From assembly GCA_023460155.1 (NCBI GenBank), contig JAEWRF010000232.1:1-7840 (forward strand): a stretch of 7,840 nt of DNA. Reading direction: 5' to 3'. A program made the translations under genes and the position numbers. Numbering within the stretch: the stretch's first letter is position 1; every line of letters begins with the position of its first letter. The stretch comes from Bacillota bacterium (GTDB lineage Bacteria > Bacillota > Clostridia > Oscillospirales > Acutalibacteraceae). The notes beneath the pieces were generated by a model. It was not told where the DNA came from and made no database searches. It saw only the letters and a list, made by a program, of their open reading frames with translations. This document shows positions 1-5,807 of this stretch, one piece after another.

Positions 1-481
1 ATCCAAAGGGGTTAAAAACGCTGTTCTGATGGATGTCCTTGACACCCGCCTGGAAAAGGCAAAGAAATTGGGCGCAGATTACACTTTTAATCCTCTGCGT
101 GGGGATCCGGTCGATTTTGTGAATCAAATCGCTGCCGAACGCGGCGGAGCGGACAGAATCATTATCTGTGCAAACGCGGGTTCCGTGTGGACACAGGCAT
201 TGAATATGCCGAGGCCGGGGGGGACCGTTGTCCTTGTGGCCGGAATCCGGAGTGAGGTTACATTCGCCCCCAAAATGATCACCGCCCGGGCAGCTCAGGT
301 GATGTCTTCCATGACGTTCCTGAACAGCCACCTGCTGGAGGGAATCGACCTGATCCGAAAAGGGAAAATCGATGTTAACCGGATGATCTCTTCTATTGTC
401 CCATTCGAAGACACCCAAAAAGCATTCGATGCGCTGGCGGCTCCTGACAATCAGGAAGTCAAAATCGTGATTCAATTTTAA
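1..481 (+). CDS. Zinc-type medium-chain alcohol/polyol dehydrogenase, C-terminal part (5' end outside window)
   Basis: This is the 3' end of a medium-chain dehydrogenase/reductase of the sorbitol or threonine dehydrogenase type. The reading frame is open from base 2, giving 159 residues; the ATG at 29 is internal. The visible part begins inside the nucleotide-binding Rossmann domain. The segment VLMDVLDTRLEKAKKLGAD fits the second beta strand and following helix of sorbitol dehydrogenases. The Asp encoded at 32-34 sits where that family has the acidic residue that binds the adenosine ribose of NAD(H), so NAD rather than NADP is the likely cofactor (inference). Later come the strands IIICANAG and GGTVVLVAGI, then the C-terminal return to the catalytic domain (FEDTQKAFDAL). 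The zinc-binding residues and the GxGxxG loop lie outside the window, so zinc dependence and substrate cannot be judged. It is the first visible gene of a same-strand cluster with the VOC, cupin-like, acetyltransferase and amidohydrolase genes. Confidence 0.85.
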   Translation, partial: SKGVKNAVLMDVLDTRLEKAKKLGADYTFNPLRGDPVDFVNQIAAERGGADRIIICANAGSVWTQALNMPRPGGTVVLVAGIRSEVTFAPKMITARAAQVMSSMTFLNSHLLEGIDLIRKGKIDVNRMISSIVPFEDTQKAFDALAAPDNQEVKIVIQF

Positions 482-546
482 AGGCGTTTTATTTCTGGTA
501 CAAACATAGAAACAATTCAATTTTCAATATATAATAAAAGGAGAAC

Positions 547-1425
547 ATGATGAAACTGGATCATATCGGGCTGGCGACGAAGGACTTTGAAAAGACCAGT
601 CAGGCATTTTTGAATCTCGGATTTTCATTACTACATCGGGAGCCATCCATCCATGCCCCTAAAAACATGCGGATCAATCAAGTGTTTCTGAATGACTTTG
701 TAATTGAAATTATGGGGGTAGCCGATCCCCATAAGCCTTCCTTTATCGATGAAGCGCTTGAAAGCACGACGCAGACGGTAACGCTGCATCATTTTTGCTG
801 GCTTGTCGACGATATCAGCGCAACCTTCGACCGGCTTCTGAAAACCGGACATTACACGGTACATGAAGATATCACGGGAACCGTTCTTACCCCCGGCAAC
901 AAAATCGGATTTTTAAAACATGAAAATCTGAGATGGATTGAGTTTATAGAGAGGGTAACGCCGCGGACGCTGCCCGCGGTCAACCCGAAGCCCGAAATTT
1001 GGATGGGGCATATCGGCTATGTGACCAAAGACCTTGACGCGGCAAGCGAAGCGTTTTTGGAGCTGGGACTTGAACCGATGTATGAGAGCTATAAACACCA
1101 TATTCCCAGAAATATGCTGATCAACCGCGAAAAGGTAAGCAACCTTGAGCTGGAAATCATGACTGTGGCGGACAGCTCCAAGCCGTCGTTTCTGGATGAA
1201 ACACTCCAAACGATGGCGGCGGCGCCCTCCGGGCTGGAACATATCAACTACCGGACCGATGATATTTATCAAACGGTTTACAACTTAATCACGTTTCATG
1301 GTTTCCGCACCAGGAACCCGATTCAGACCTCCTATCTGTATCCGCCGAATAAAGGCACGGTTCTTTCAAACGATTATACAGGACTTGTGGAAATTTCTTA
1401 TCTTGCAACTGAAATTTCCAGGTAA
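547..1425 (+). CDS. Tandem-duplicated VOC (glyoxalase/epimerase-fold) protein with two intact putative metal sites
   Basis: This 292-residue protein consists of two vicinal oxygen chelate domains in tandem, about residues 1-137 and 150-290. The halves are clearly homologous: PKNMRIN aligns with PRNMLIN, and EIMGVADPHKPSFIDEAL with EIMTVADSSKPSFLDETL. Each half keeps a His-Glu-His-Glu set where VOC enzymes bind metal: H6, E54, H82, E132 in the first and H155, E203, H232, E282 in the second. The offset between them is a constant 149-150 residues. Family members include glyoxalase I, methylmalonyl-CoA epimerase, ring-cleaving dioxygenases and fosfomycin/bleomycin resistance proteins. The domain sizes suit the glyoxalase/epimerase group, but the substrate is unknown. 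No signal peptide or membrane segment is seen, so it is probably cytoplasmic. The start at 547 follows an AAAGGAG site (537-543); a second in-frame ATG at 550 is possible. It lies 65 bases after the dehydrogenase gene and 54 bases before the cupin-like gene. Confidence 0.85.
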   Translation: MMKLDHIGLATKDFEKTSQAFLNLGFSLLHREPSIHAPKNMRINQVFLNDFVIEIMGVADPHKPSFIDEALESTTQTVTLHHFCWLVDDISATFDRLLKTGHYTVHEDITGTVLTPGNKIGFLKHENLRWIEFIERVTPRTLPAVNPKPEIWMGHIGYVTKDLDAASEAFLELGLEPMYESYKHHIPRNMLINREKVSNLELEIMTVADSSKPSFLDETLQTMAAAPSGLEHINYRTDDIYQTVYNLITFHGFRTRNPIQTSYLYPPNKGTVLSNDYTGLVEISYLATEISR

Positions 1426-1479
1426 AAAGGATTCCTGTAAAATGACACATTCGAAAACCGCAGGAAAGAGGGAAATACA

Positions 1480-2112
1480 TTGAGCGTCACCGCACTGAAA
1501 TTTTCAGAACCGTATTATGAGACAAAATACCTGGAAGGCGAAAGCGAATATCAGGTCCATGAAAAAAGCATCATTTTCAATTTCTCAGAAAAGCCGGTCC
1601 TCATTAACAGTCGTCCTCTTACTTTTTTTCAATCGACGGTTGCTGTAAATACGGTGATCGGGGATCTGAACCGATGCTTGATTATTGAAGATTTCGATCA
1701 TATACAAAATGTAAAAAATTTGTTCGGGCAGCTGCAGCAGAACTGGACTCTTGCGTGGGATCTTTCTCACGATGAACGGCACCGCGGGGTCCGTCTTTGG
1801 CGTTCTCCCAAAGAAACGCTCGATGATATCAAGATTGGTTTTCATTACGCCGGAAGCGTTCCGCTGAATGTAGGCCTGCACAACACGCACGGAAACGGAC
1901 AGAATGTGAAGGAAGTCCACACCCAGATCATCGGTTTTGGGAAAATGCAGGAGTGTTATGAAAACGACTTGAATACTCTGTACAGAGAGGAATATATGGG
2001 GCCCGGGCATACTCATTCGATTATGTTTAATGAAAATGGGGAGTACCCCTGGCATCAATACGAGGCTTTGACCGAAGGGATTTTTATGTCGGTAAGTCAA
2101 TACGCAAAGTAG
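1480..2112 (+). CDS. Cupin-like protein of unknown function
   Basis: This 210-residue protein is not recognised as a named family. The C-terminal half looks like a small beta-barrel of the cupin superfamily. Residues 129-152 contain LNVGLHNTH, then EVHTQIIGFG, which resembles a loosened cupin motif 1 (usually HxH, then E, then G). Candidate metal ligands are H134, H137, E145 and H147. A later stretch has GPGHTHSIMF (175-183) and YPWHQYEALTEGIFMSV (189-205), as in the second motif of sugar-isomerase-like cupins, with H192 as a further ligand. The N-terminal half (1-110) has a Trp-rich segment (WTLAWDLSHDE, RLWRSP) but no motif I can name. The start is TTG at 1480, chosen because AAAGAGGG (1465-1472) lies 7 bases upstream and no in-frame ATG gives a better fit. 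Placement between the VOC and acetyltransferase genes suggests a role in the same pathway, perhaps as an isomerase, epimerase or dioxygenase. That role is inference only. Confidence 0.7.
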   Translation: MSVTALKFSEPYYETKYLEGESEYQVHEKSIIFNFSEKPVLINSRPLTFFQSTVAVNTVIGDLNRCLIIEDFDHIQNVKNLFGQLQQNWTLAWDLSHDERHRGVRLWRSPKETLDDIKIGFHYAGSVPLNVGLHNTHGNGQNVKEVHTQIIGFGKMQECYENDLNTLYREEYMGPGHTHSIMFNENGEYPWHQYEALTEGIFMSVSQYAK

Positions 2113-2237
2113 GGTATTCCCTCTGCTTGAGCAGCCCTCAAAGCTGGTGAAAAAGCACCGGGATGATCGCAGCTGCTTTTCAAAAGTGGGGGGAGCGGAG
2201 ACCCGTTTGGCAGCCCCGGATGTTTGGAGGATAAGGC
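2113..2237 (+). other. Non-coding spacer between the cupin-like and acetyltransferase genes
   Basis: This 125-base gap is the largest inside the first gene block. It contains short palindromes: AGGGTATTCCCT at 2111-2122, CTGCTTGAGCAG at 2123-2134 and CTTTTCAAAAG near 2176-2186. A longer imperfect pairing joins GAAAAAGCA (from about 2149) with TGCTTTTC. None is followed by a run of Ts, and no convincing -35/-10 pair is present. I therefore cannot call a terminator, promoter or known riboswitch here. The last bases carry the ribosome binding site of the next gene. Confidence 0.4.
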
Positions 2238-2735
2238 ATGAGCAGAGAGTTCGTTTTTGCAGAACAAAAAGACGCGGAGGAATTTCATCATTTCCTTCTG
2301 CGTGCATACGCATCCGATCTAAAAGTGGGAATTCATTTTGTGGCTTCGGAAGCGACTTTGGAAGATGTTACTGAGCATCTAAAATACAATCTGTGTTTTC
2401 TGATGAAAGAAGAGGGGAAAATTATTGCGTCCTGTTCCCTCAGAATGCCGTGGGGAAAGCAGCCGGGACCGTTTGGACTGCCTCACATTGGCTGGCTTTC
2501 CGCCGATCCGGACCGGCCTCATCAGGGAATCGGAGGCGAAATGCTGTCATGGACGGAAGACCATGTTCTTCGGGATCTTCTGAAAGCGCCGGCCGTTACG
2601 CTTGGAACGGCGAAAGAGCACCCCTGGCTGTGCAAAATGTATCAGAGCCGCGGATATGTACCGATCAAAACGGCAAATCTGGATCAGGACCATACGACGG
2701 TTTTCTTTCGGAAAGATCTTATGGAAGCGCAGTGA
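2238..2735 (+). CDS. GNAT-family N-acetyltransferase
   Basis: This 165-residue single-domain protein belongs to the GCN5-related N-acetyltransferase superfamily, which moves an acetyl group from acetyl-CoA to an amine. Motif A is visible as HIGWLSADPDRPHQGIGGEML (83-103 region). The loop HQGIGG (95-100) matches the Q/R-x-x-G-x-G/A pyrophosphate-binding signature. The following helix leads to motif B, HPWLCKMYQSRGYVPI (128-143), with the usual tyrosine before the late beta strand. Length is typical for the family. The ATG at 2238 follows a strong GGAGG (2226-2230) with 7-base spacing. The substrate cannot be read from the sequence. The next gene, 23 bases downstream, encodes a YxeP-like deacetylase. 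In B. subtilis, YxeL (acetyltransferase) and YxeP (deacetylase) are paired in recycling S-substituted cysteines by temporary N-acetylation. A similar job here is an inference from context. Confidence 0.88.
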   Translation: MSREFVFAEQKDAEEFHHFLLRAYASDLKVGIHFVASEATLEDVTEHLKYNLCFLMKEEGKIIASCSLRMPWGKQPGPFGLPHIGWLSADPDRPHQGIGGEMLSWTEDHVLRDLLKAPAVTLGTAKEHPWLCKMYQSRGYVPIKTANLDQDHTTVFFRKDLMEAQ

Positions 2736-2758
2736 ATAAGTGAGGGAGGGGATTGTCC

Positions 2759-3895
2759 ATGGGACTGCAGGAACAATTGGTTCAATATCGAAGGGAACTG
2801 CATCGGTTTCCAGAACTGTCCATGAAAGAATATCAAACGACCCGGAACATTCGGCGTTGGCTGACGGAAAACGGAATTGCCCTGTTGGACTATCCGCTCG
2901 AAGTCGGTGCCGTAGCGGAAGTTAAAGGAGCAATGCCCGGCCCGACCATTGCTCTGCGGGCGGATATTGACGCTTTGCCCATCTCGGAAACTTCCGGTGT
3001 TGAATTTGCGTCACAGAATGAGGGAGTAATGCATGCATGCGGGCACGATTTTCACACGGCCTCCATGCTGGGAACAGCCATCCTTTTGCAGCAGATGAGG
3101 GAAAAGCTGAAAGGGTCTGTACGGATTATTTTCCAGCCCGCCGAGGAAACGGCGGCAGGTGCAAAATGGATTGTTGAAAAAGGAGTCCTGAAAGATGTGA
3201 AAGCCATTTTTGGCTTTCACAACCGGCCGGATTTAAAGGTCGGGGTGATCGGAATTCGTGAGGGCGCGCTGATGGCCAGCGTCGACCGGTTTGAGATCAT
3301 CCTTTCCGGACGCGGCGGGCACGCAGGAATGCCGGAAAAATGCATCGATCCGATTGTGCTCGGCAGTCAGACGGTCCTTGCCATTCAGAGCATCGTCAGC
3401 CGTCGGCTCAGTTCCTTTGACAATGCGGTCGTGAGCATCACTCACATCTCTTCCGGAAACACCTGGAATGTCATCCCGGATCAGATTTATCTGGAAGGCA
3501 CGGTGCGCACCTTTCAAAAGGGTGCAAGGGACCAGATTCCCGTCCTGCTGAATGAGATTGTCGACGGAATCGCTGCTGCAAACGGGGCGCAGGCCCAATT
3601 TATCTGGCATCCGCTGCTGCCGATGGTTGACAATTTTGCAGGCTTCACTTCTCTCGTGACGGAAACCGCGCGGGAAGAAGGATTGAACATTGTAGAAGGC
3701 GAACGAAATTCCGGAGGCGAGGATTTCGCCTATTACCAGACAATCTTACCGGGCTTTTTTGTATGGATGGGAGTGGAAGGAGACCGGGACTGGCATCACC
3801 CCGCTTTTCACTTAAAAGAGGAAGCCCTGGTGATTGTCGCCCGTTACTTTGCCCGTTTGGCGCAAAATGCTCTTGCGGAGCTGCAAGACACCTGA
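2759..3895 (+). CDS. M20D-family metal-dependent amidohydrolase / N-deacetylase, YxeP-like
   Basis: This 378-residue enzyme is a full-length M20D peptidase-family amidohydrolase (hippurate, IAA-amino acid and N-acetyl-amino acid hydrolases). It should remove an acyl group from the nitrogen of an amino acid or related compound, using two divalent metals. The family motifs are in order: ALRADIDALP (65-74), HACGHDFH with C94 and H96 (92-99), PAEE (127-130) with the catalytic Glu and a metal ligand, GFHNRPDL with H154 (152-159), GGHAGMP with H188 in the dimerisation-domain loop (186-192), GGEDFAYY (319-326) and WHHPAF with H346 (345-350). The variants GFHN-PDL, GGHAG, GGEDFA and GFFVWMG match my recollection of B. 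subtilis YxeP better than generic HipO proteins. The ATG at 2759 is preferred to a TTG at 2753, because the GGAGGGG site (2745-2751) is 7 bases from the ATG but only 1 from the TTG. It is the last gene before the trp leader. Confidence 0.92.
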   Translation: MGLQEQLVQYRRELHRFPELSMKEYQTTRNIRRWLTENGIALLDYPLEVGAVAEVKGAMPGPTIALRADIDALPISETSGVEFASQNEGVMHACGHDFHTASMLGTAILLQQMREKLKGSVRIIFQPAEETAAGAKWIVEKGVLKDVKAIFGFHNRPDLKVGVIGIREGALMASVDRFEIILSGRGGHAGMPEKCIDPIVLGSQTVLAIQSIVSRRLSSFDNAVVSITHISSGNTWNVIPDQIYLEGTVRTFQKGARDQIPVLLNEIVDGIAAANGAQAQFIWHPLLPMVDNFAGFTSLVTETAREEGLNIVEGERNSGGEDFAYYQTILPGFFVWMGVEGDRDWHHPAFHLKEEALVIVARYFARLAQNALAELQDT

Positions 3896-3981
3896 AACCG
3901 ATCCAACCATGTATTGGTGGGGGGGTATCGTTAGGACAGAAAGCAGAATGGTCATTAATTTCTTTTCAAATGTCATACTAA
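3896..3981 (+). other. Gene-free region after the amidohydrolase
   Basis: No gene is supported here. A weak imperfect hairpin can be drawn between AACCGATCCAACC (from 3896) and the G-rich stretch GGTGGGGGGGTATCGTT ending near 3932. It lacks a following T run, so it is not a convincing terminator. The rest, to the inverted repeat at 3982, is AT-rich with no recognisable site. Confidence 0.4.
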
Positions 3982-4015
3982 AAAAATCTGCAAAAACTCT
4001 TGACAGCAGATTTTT
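3982..4015 (+). terminator. 10-bp inverted repeat with flanking A and T runs: possible (bidirectional) terminator overlapping the trp promoter
   Basis: AAAAATCTGC (3982-3991) and GCAGATTTTT (4006-4015) are perfect inverted repeats separated by 14 bases. In RNA this gives a hairpin ending in a U run, and the A run on the other arm makes it symmetric for the opposite strand. It is the best terminator candidate for the upstream gene block. The loop is long and the stem AT-rich, so efficiency is doubtful. The loop contains the TTGACA -35 box of the trp promoter, so the repeat could instead be an operator for an unknown regulator. The sequence cannot separate the two roles. Confidence 0.4.
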
Positions 4016-4028
4016 CATGTGATATTTT
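4000..4028 (+). promoter_or_regulatory. Sigma-A-type promoter of the trp operon leader (extended -10)
   Basis: A perfect -35 box, TTGACA (4000-4005), is followed after 17 bases by TATTTT (4023-4028). The -10 hexamer is preceded directly by TGA (4020-4022), fitting the extended -10 TGn motif. The -10 itself is a weak match to TATAAT. Transcription would begin near 4034-4036, a few bases before the first paired base of the T-box Stem I (about 4041), which is where a T-box leader should start. Confidence 0.7.
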
Positions 4029-4040
4029 TATTGAAACAAA

Positions 4041-4310
4041 CCGTTGAAGCGGAGATAACGGTGATGATGCTCCTACAGAGAGCCTGCGAAGCTGAGAGTC
4101 AGGCGGAAAACAAATCATCAAATGGACCGCTGAGGGTGCAGTAAAAGGGGTAAAACCTGAGTATTCTGCAACGTGTGGGCATACGTCAGTTGCCGGGGAT
4201 ATGCTGGTATCCCGCAAAGTGTACGGTCTGACCGTAAATCAAGGTGGCAACGCGGATAATTTTTATTCGTCCTTGACAGAATTTTTATGATTCTGTCAAG
4301 GACGTTTTTT
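4041..4310 (+). promoter_or_regulatory. Tryptophan-specific T-box riboswitch leader
   Basis: This transcribed leader senses uncharged tRNA-Trp and controls read-through into trpE. Stem I opens with a kink-turn: CC/GG (4041-4042 with 4134-4135), a GUU bulge, and opposed GA/GA (4046-4047, 4132-4133). AGCGG pairs with CCGCT (4048-4052, 4127-4131). The specifier loop follows, with 3' strand AATGGA (4121-4126) displaying TGG (4123-4125), the Trp codon, then the usual A. TGATGAT pairs with ATCATCA (4062-4068, 4114-4120), and a distal arm is closed by GCCTG/CAGGC (4082-4086, 4100-4104). Stem II is TGCAG/CTGCA (4137-4141, 4166-4170). Further hairpins include GGGATA/TATCCC (4196-4213) and TACGGT/ACCGTA (4222-4236). 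The antiterminator is CAAGG (4240-4244), bulge TGGCAAC (4245-4251), GCGGATAA/TTATTCGT (4252-4259, 4263-4270), then CCTTG (4271-4275). Bulge bases UGGC complement a GCCA tRNA end, as expected for tRNA-Trp with discriminator G. Confidence 0.95.
4268..4310 (+). terminator. Intrinsic terminator of the Trp T-box (attenuator)
   Basis: CGTCCTTGACAGAAT (4268-4282) pairs perfectly with ATTCTGTCAAGGACG (4290-4303 plus G4304) around a 7-base loop, followed by TTTTTT (4305-4310). The 5' arm shares bases 4268-4275 with the 3' arm of the antiterminator, so the two structures exclude each other. Charged or absent tRNA-Trp should leave the terminator formed; uncharged tRNA-Trp should open the operon. Confidence 0.95.
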
Positions 4311-4343
4311 GTTCCCTGACGGAGTAAGAAAGGGGAGAAAACT

Positions 4344-5807
4344 GTGTTGAGTCCAACAATCGATGAAATCGGGAGGATCGCGGACAGCGGGGAGTACAAA
4401 ACGGTGCCGGTGAGCATGGAAATTCTGTCGGACATTAAAACGCCGATAGAGGTGCTGCGAATCCTGAAAAACGTATCCACCCACTGCTATCTGCTGGAGT
4501 CCGTCTCCAGCTCGGAAAGATGGGGGAGGTATACTTTCCTCGGGTATGATCCGAAGCTGGAAATCACCTGCCTGAACGGAAAAATGAAGGTTGGTGAGCT
4601 GTCGTTTGAGACAGCGGACCCGGGAAAATATATCCGACAGATTATCGACGAGCACCGAAGTCCGCGTTTCGACGGGTTGCCGACCTTCACCGGTGGTCTT
4701 GTGGGTTATTTTTCCTACGACTATCTGAAATACGCCGAGCCGTCGCTGCGTCTCGACGCAAAGGACTCGGAGGGTTTCAACGACGTCGATTTGATGCTGT
4801 TCGACAGGGTAATCGCTTTTGATAACTTCCGGCAAAAGATCATACTGATCGTGAATATCGCTCTGGAAAATTATGAGACCGAGTACAACCGCGCGGCCAT
4901 GGAGTTGGAACAGATGGCAGTGCTGCTCCGGAACGGCAGTCCTGCCGAGGACAACTGCGGAAAGTTCAGGTCGGAGCTTCGCCCGATGTTCAGCAGGGAG
5001 GAATACTGCGGCATGGTGGAGCGCGCAAAGCACTACATCAGAGAGGGAGACATCTTTCAGATTGTGCTTTCAAACCGCCTGGAAGCGGAGTATGAAGGGA
5101 CGCTGCTGAATGCCTACCGGGTTCTGAGAACGGTCAATCCGTCGCCGTATATGTTCTATTTCTCCAGCTGCGATATGGAGGTCGCGGGTGCTTCCCCCGA
5201 AACGCTGGTCAGGCTGGAAGATGGGATCCTGCATACCTTCCCTCTGGCGGGAACGCGGCCGCGCGGAAAAAACGAGGCAGAGGACGCGGCACTGGAGCGG
5301 GAGCTGCTTCAGGACCCGAAGGAGCTTGCCGAGCACAACATGCTTGTTGACCTCGGGCGAAACGACATAGGGAAAATAAGCAAATTCGGAAGTGTCCGTG
5401 TCGAAAAGGTTCACTCCGTTGAGCGTTACTCCCATGTCATGCACATCGGTTCCACCATACGCGGCGAAATCGCCGACGGCAGGACTGCACTGGACGCGGT
5501 GGACGCGATTCTTCCGGCTGGTACGCTTTCCGGTGCTCCGAAAATTCGGGCCTGTCAGCTCATCAACGACCTTGAAAACAACAAACGCGGGATTTACGGC
5601 GGCGCGATCGGGTATCTGGACTTTACCGGAAACCTTGACGTCTGTATCGCTATCCGTATCGCATACAAGAAAAGCGGCAGAGTGTTCGTCCGAAGCGGCG
5701 CCGGGATCGTCGCGGATTCCGTCCCGGAACAGGAATATCAGGAGTGCATGAACAAGGCCGCCGCGGTCGTGACGGCACTGAAAATGGCAGAGGAGGAAGT
5801 GCTGTGA
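4344..5807 (+). CDS. trpE: Anthranilate synthase component I (TrpE)
   Basis: TrpE converts chorismate to anthranilate, using ammonia delivered by TrpG. It is the first committed step of tryptophan synthesis, in the cytoplasm. The 487 residues match the usual length. The N-terminal domain holds the tryptophan feedback-site motif LLESVSSSERWGRYTFLG (50-67), in which LLES is the known regulatory element. The chorismate-binding domain shows LAGTRPRG (301-308), AEHNMLVDLGRNDIGK (329-344), HVMHIGSTIRGE (364-375), GTLSGAPKIRA (393-403), GIYGGAIGYLDFTGN (416-430) and GAGIVADSVPEQEYQE (452-467), all typical of TrpE/PabB. TrpE rather than PabB is chosen from the feedback motif, the Trp T-box and the following trp genes. 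The start is GTG at 4344 with AGGGGAG (4331-4337) 6 bases upstream; TTG at 4347 is a less likely alternative. The stop codon overlaps the trpG start as GTGA. Confidence 0.98.
   Translation: MLSPTIDEIGRIADSGEYKTVPVSMEILSDIKTPIEVLRILKNVSTHCYLLESVSSSERWGRYTFLGYDPKLEITCLNGKMKVGELSFETADPGKYIRQIIDEHRSPRFDGLPTFTGGLVGYFSYDYLKYAEPSLRLDAKDSEGFNDVDLMLFDRVIAFDNFRQKIILIVNIALENYETEYNRAAMELEQMAVLLRNGSPAEDNCGKFRSELRPMFSREEYCGMVERAKHYIREGDIFQIVLSNRLEAEYEGTLLNAYRVLRTVNPSPYMFYFSSCDMEVAGASPETLVRLEDGILHTFPLAGTRPRGKNEAEDAALERELLQDPKELAEHNMLVDLGRNDIGKISKFGSVRVEKVHSVERYSHVMHIGSTIRGEIADGRTALDAVDAILPAGTLSGAPKIRACQLINDLENNKRGIYGGAIGYLDFTGNLDVCIAIRIAYKKSGRVFVRSGAGIVADSVPEQEYQECMNKAAAVVTALKMAEEEVL

Noticed and set aside
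530..535. Perfect TATAAT just upstream of the tandem VOC gene
   Set aside because: A transcript starting from it would begin near 542, inside the ribosome binding site and about 5 bases before the ATG, and no -35-like hexamer lies 16-18 bases upstream.
2149..2181. Possible terminator hairpin GAAAAAGCA / TGCTTTTC in the 2113-2237 spacer
   Set aside because: The stem has a bulge and is not followed by a T run, so it gives no good support for termination.
1585..2313. Long open frame on the - strand opposite the cupin-like and acetyltransferase genes (242 codons)
   Set aside because: It spans the coding strand of one gene, a spacer and the start of another, its product has no recognisable motif, and it has no context on the - strand. 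It is best explained as a shadow frame.
2753..2758. TTG at 2753 as the start of the amidohydrolase
   Set aside because: It is 1 base from the ribosome binding site, whereas ATG at 2759 has ideal 7-base spacing.
4273..4278. Second TTGACA, inside the terminator stem
   Set aside because: It resembles the -35 of the trp promoter, but no -10 hexamer lies at proper distance and the bases are fully explained by the terminator/antiterminator pairing.
4296..5033. Open frame on the - strand opposite trpE (245 codons)
   Set aside because: It lies opposite a certain gene and extends into the T-box terminator. The product is rich in His, Arg and Gln as expected of an antisense frame and matches no family.
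5744..5803. ATG at 5744 as the start of trpG
   Set aside because: It would add 20 residues without family resemblance and overlap trpE by 64 bases. The GTG at 5804 has a proper AGGAGG site and gives the conserved N terminus.
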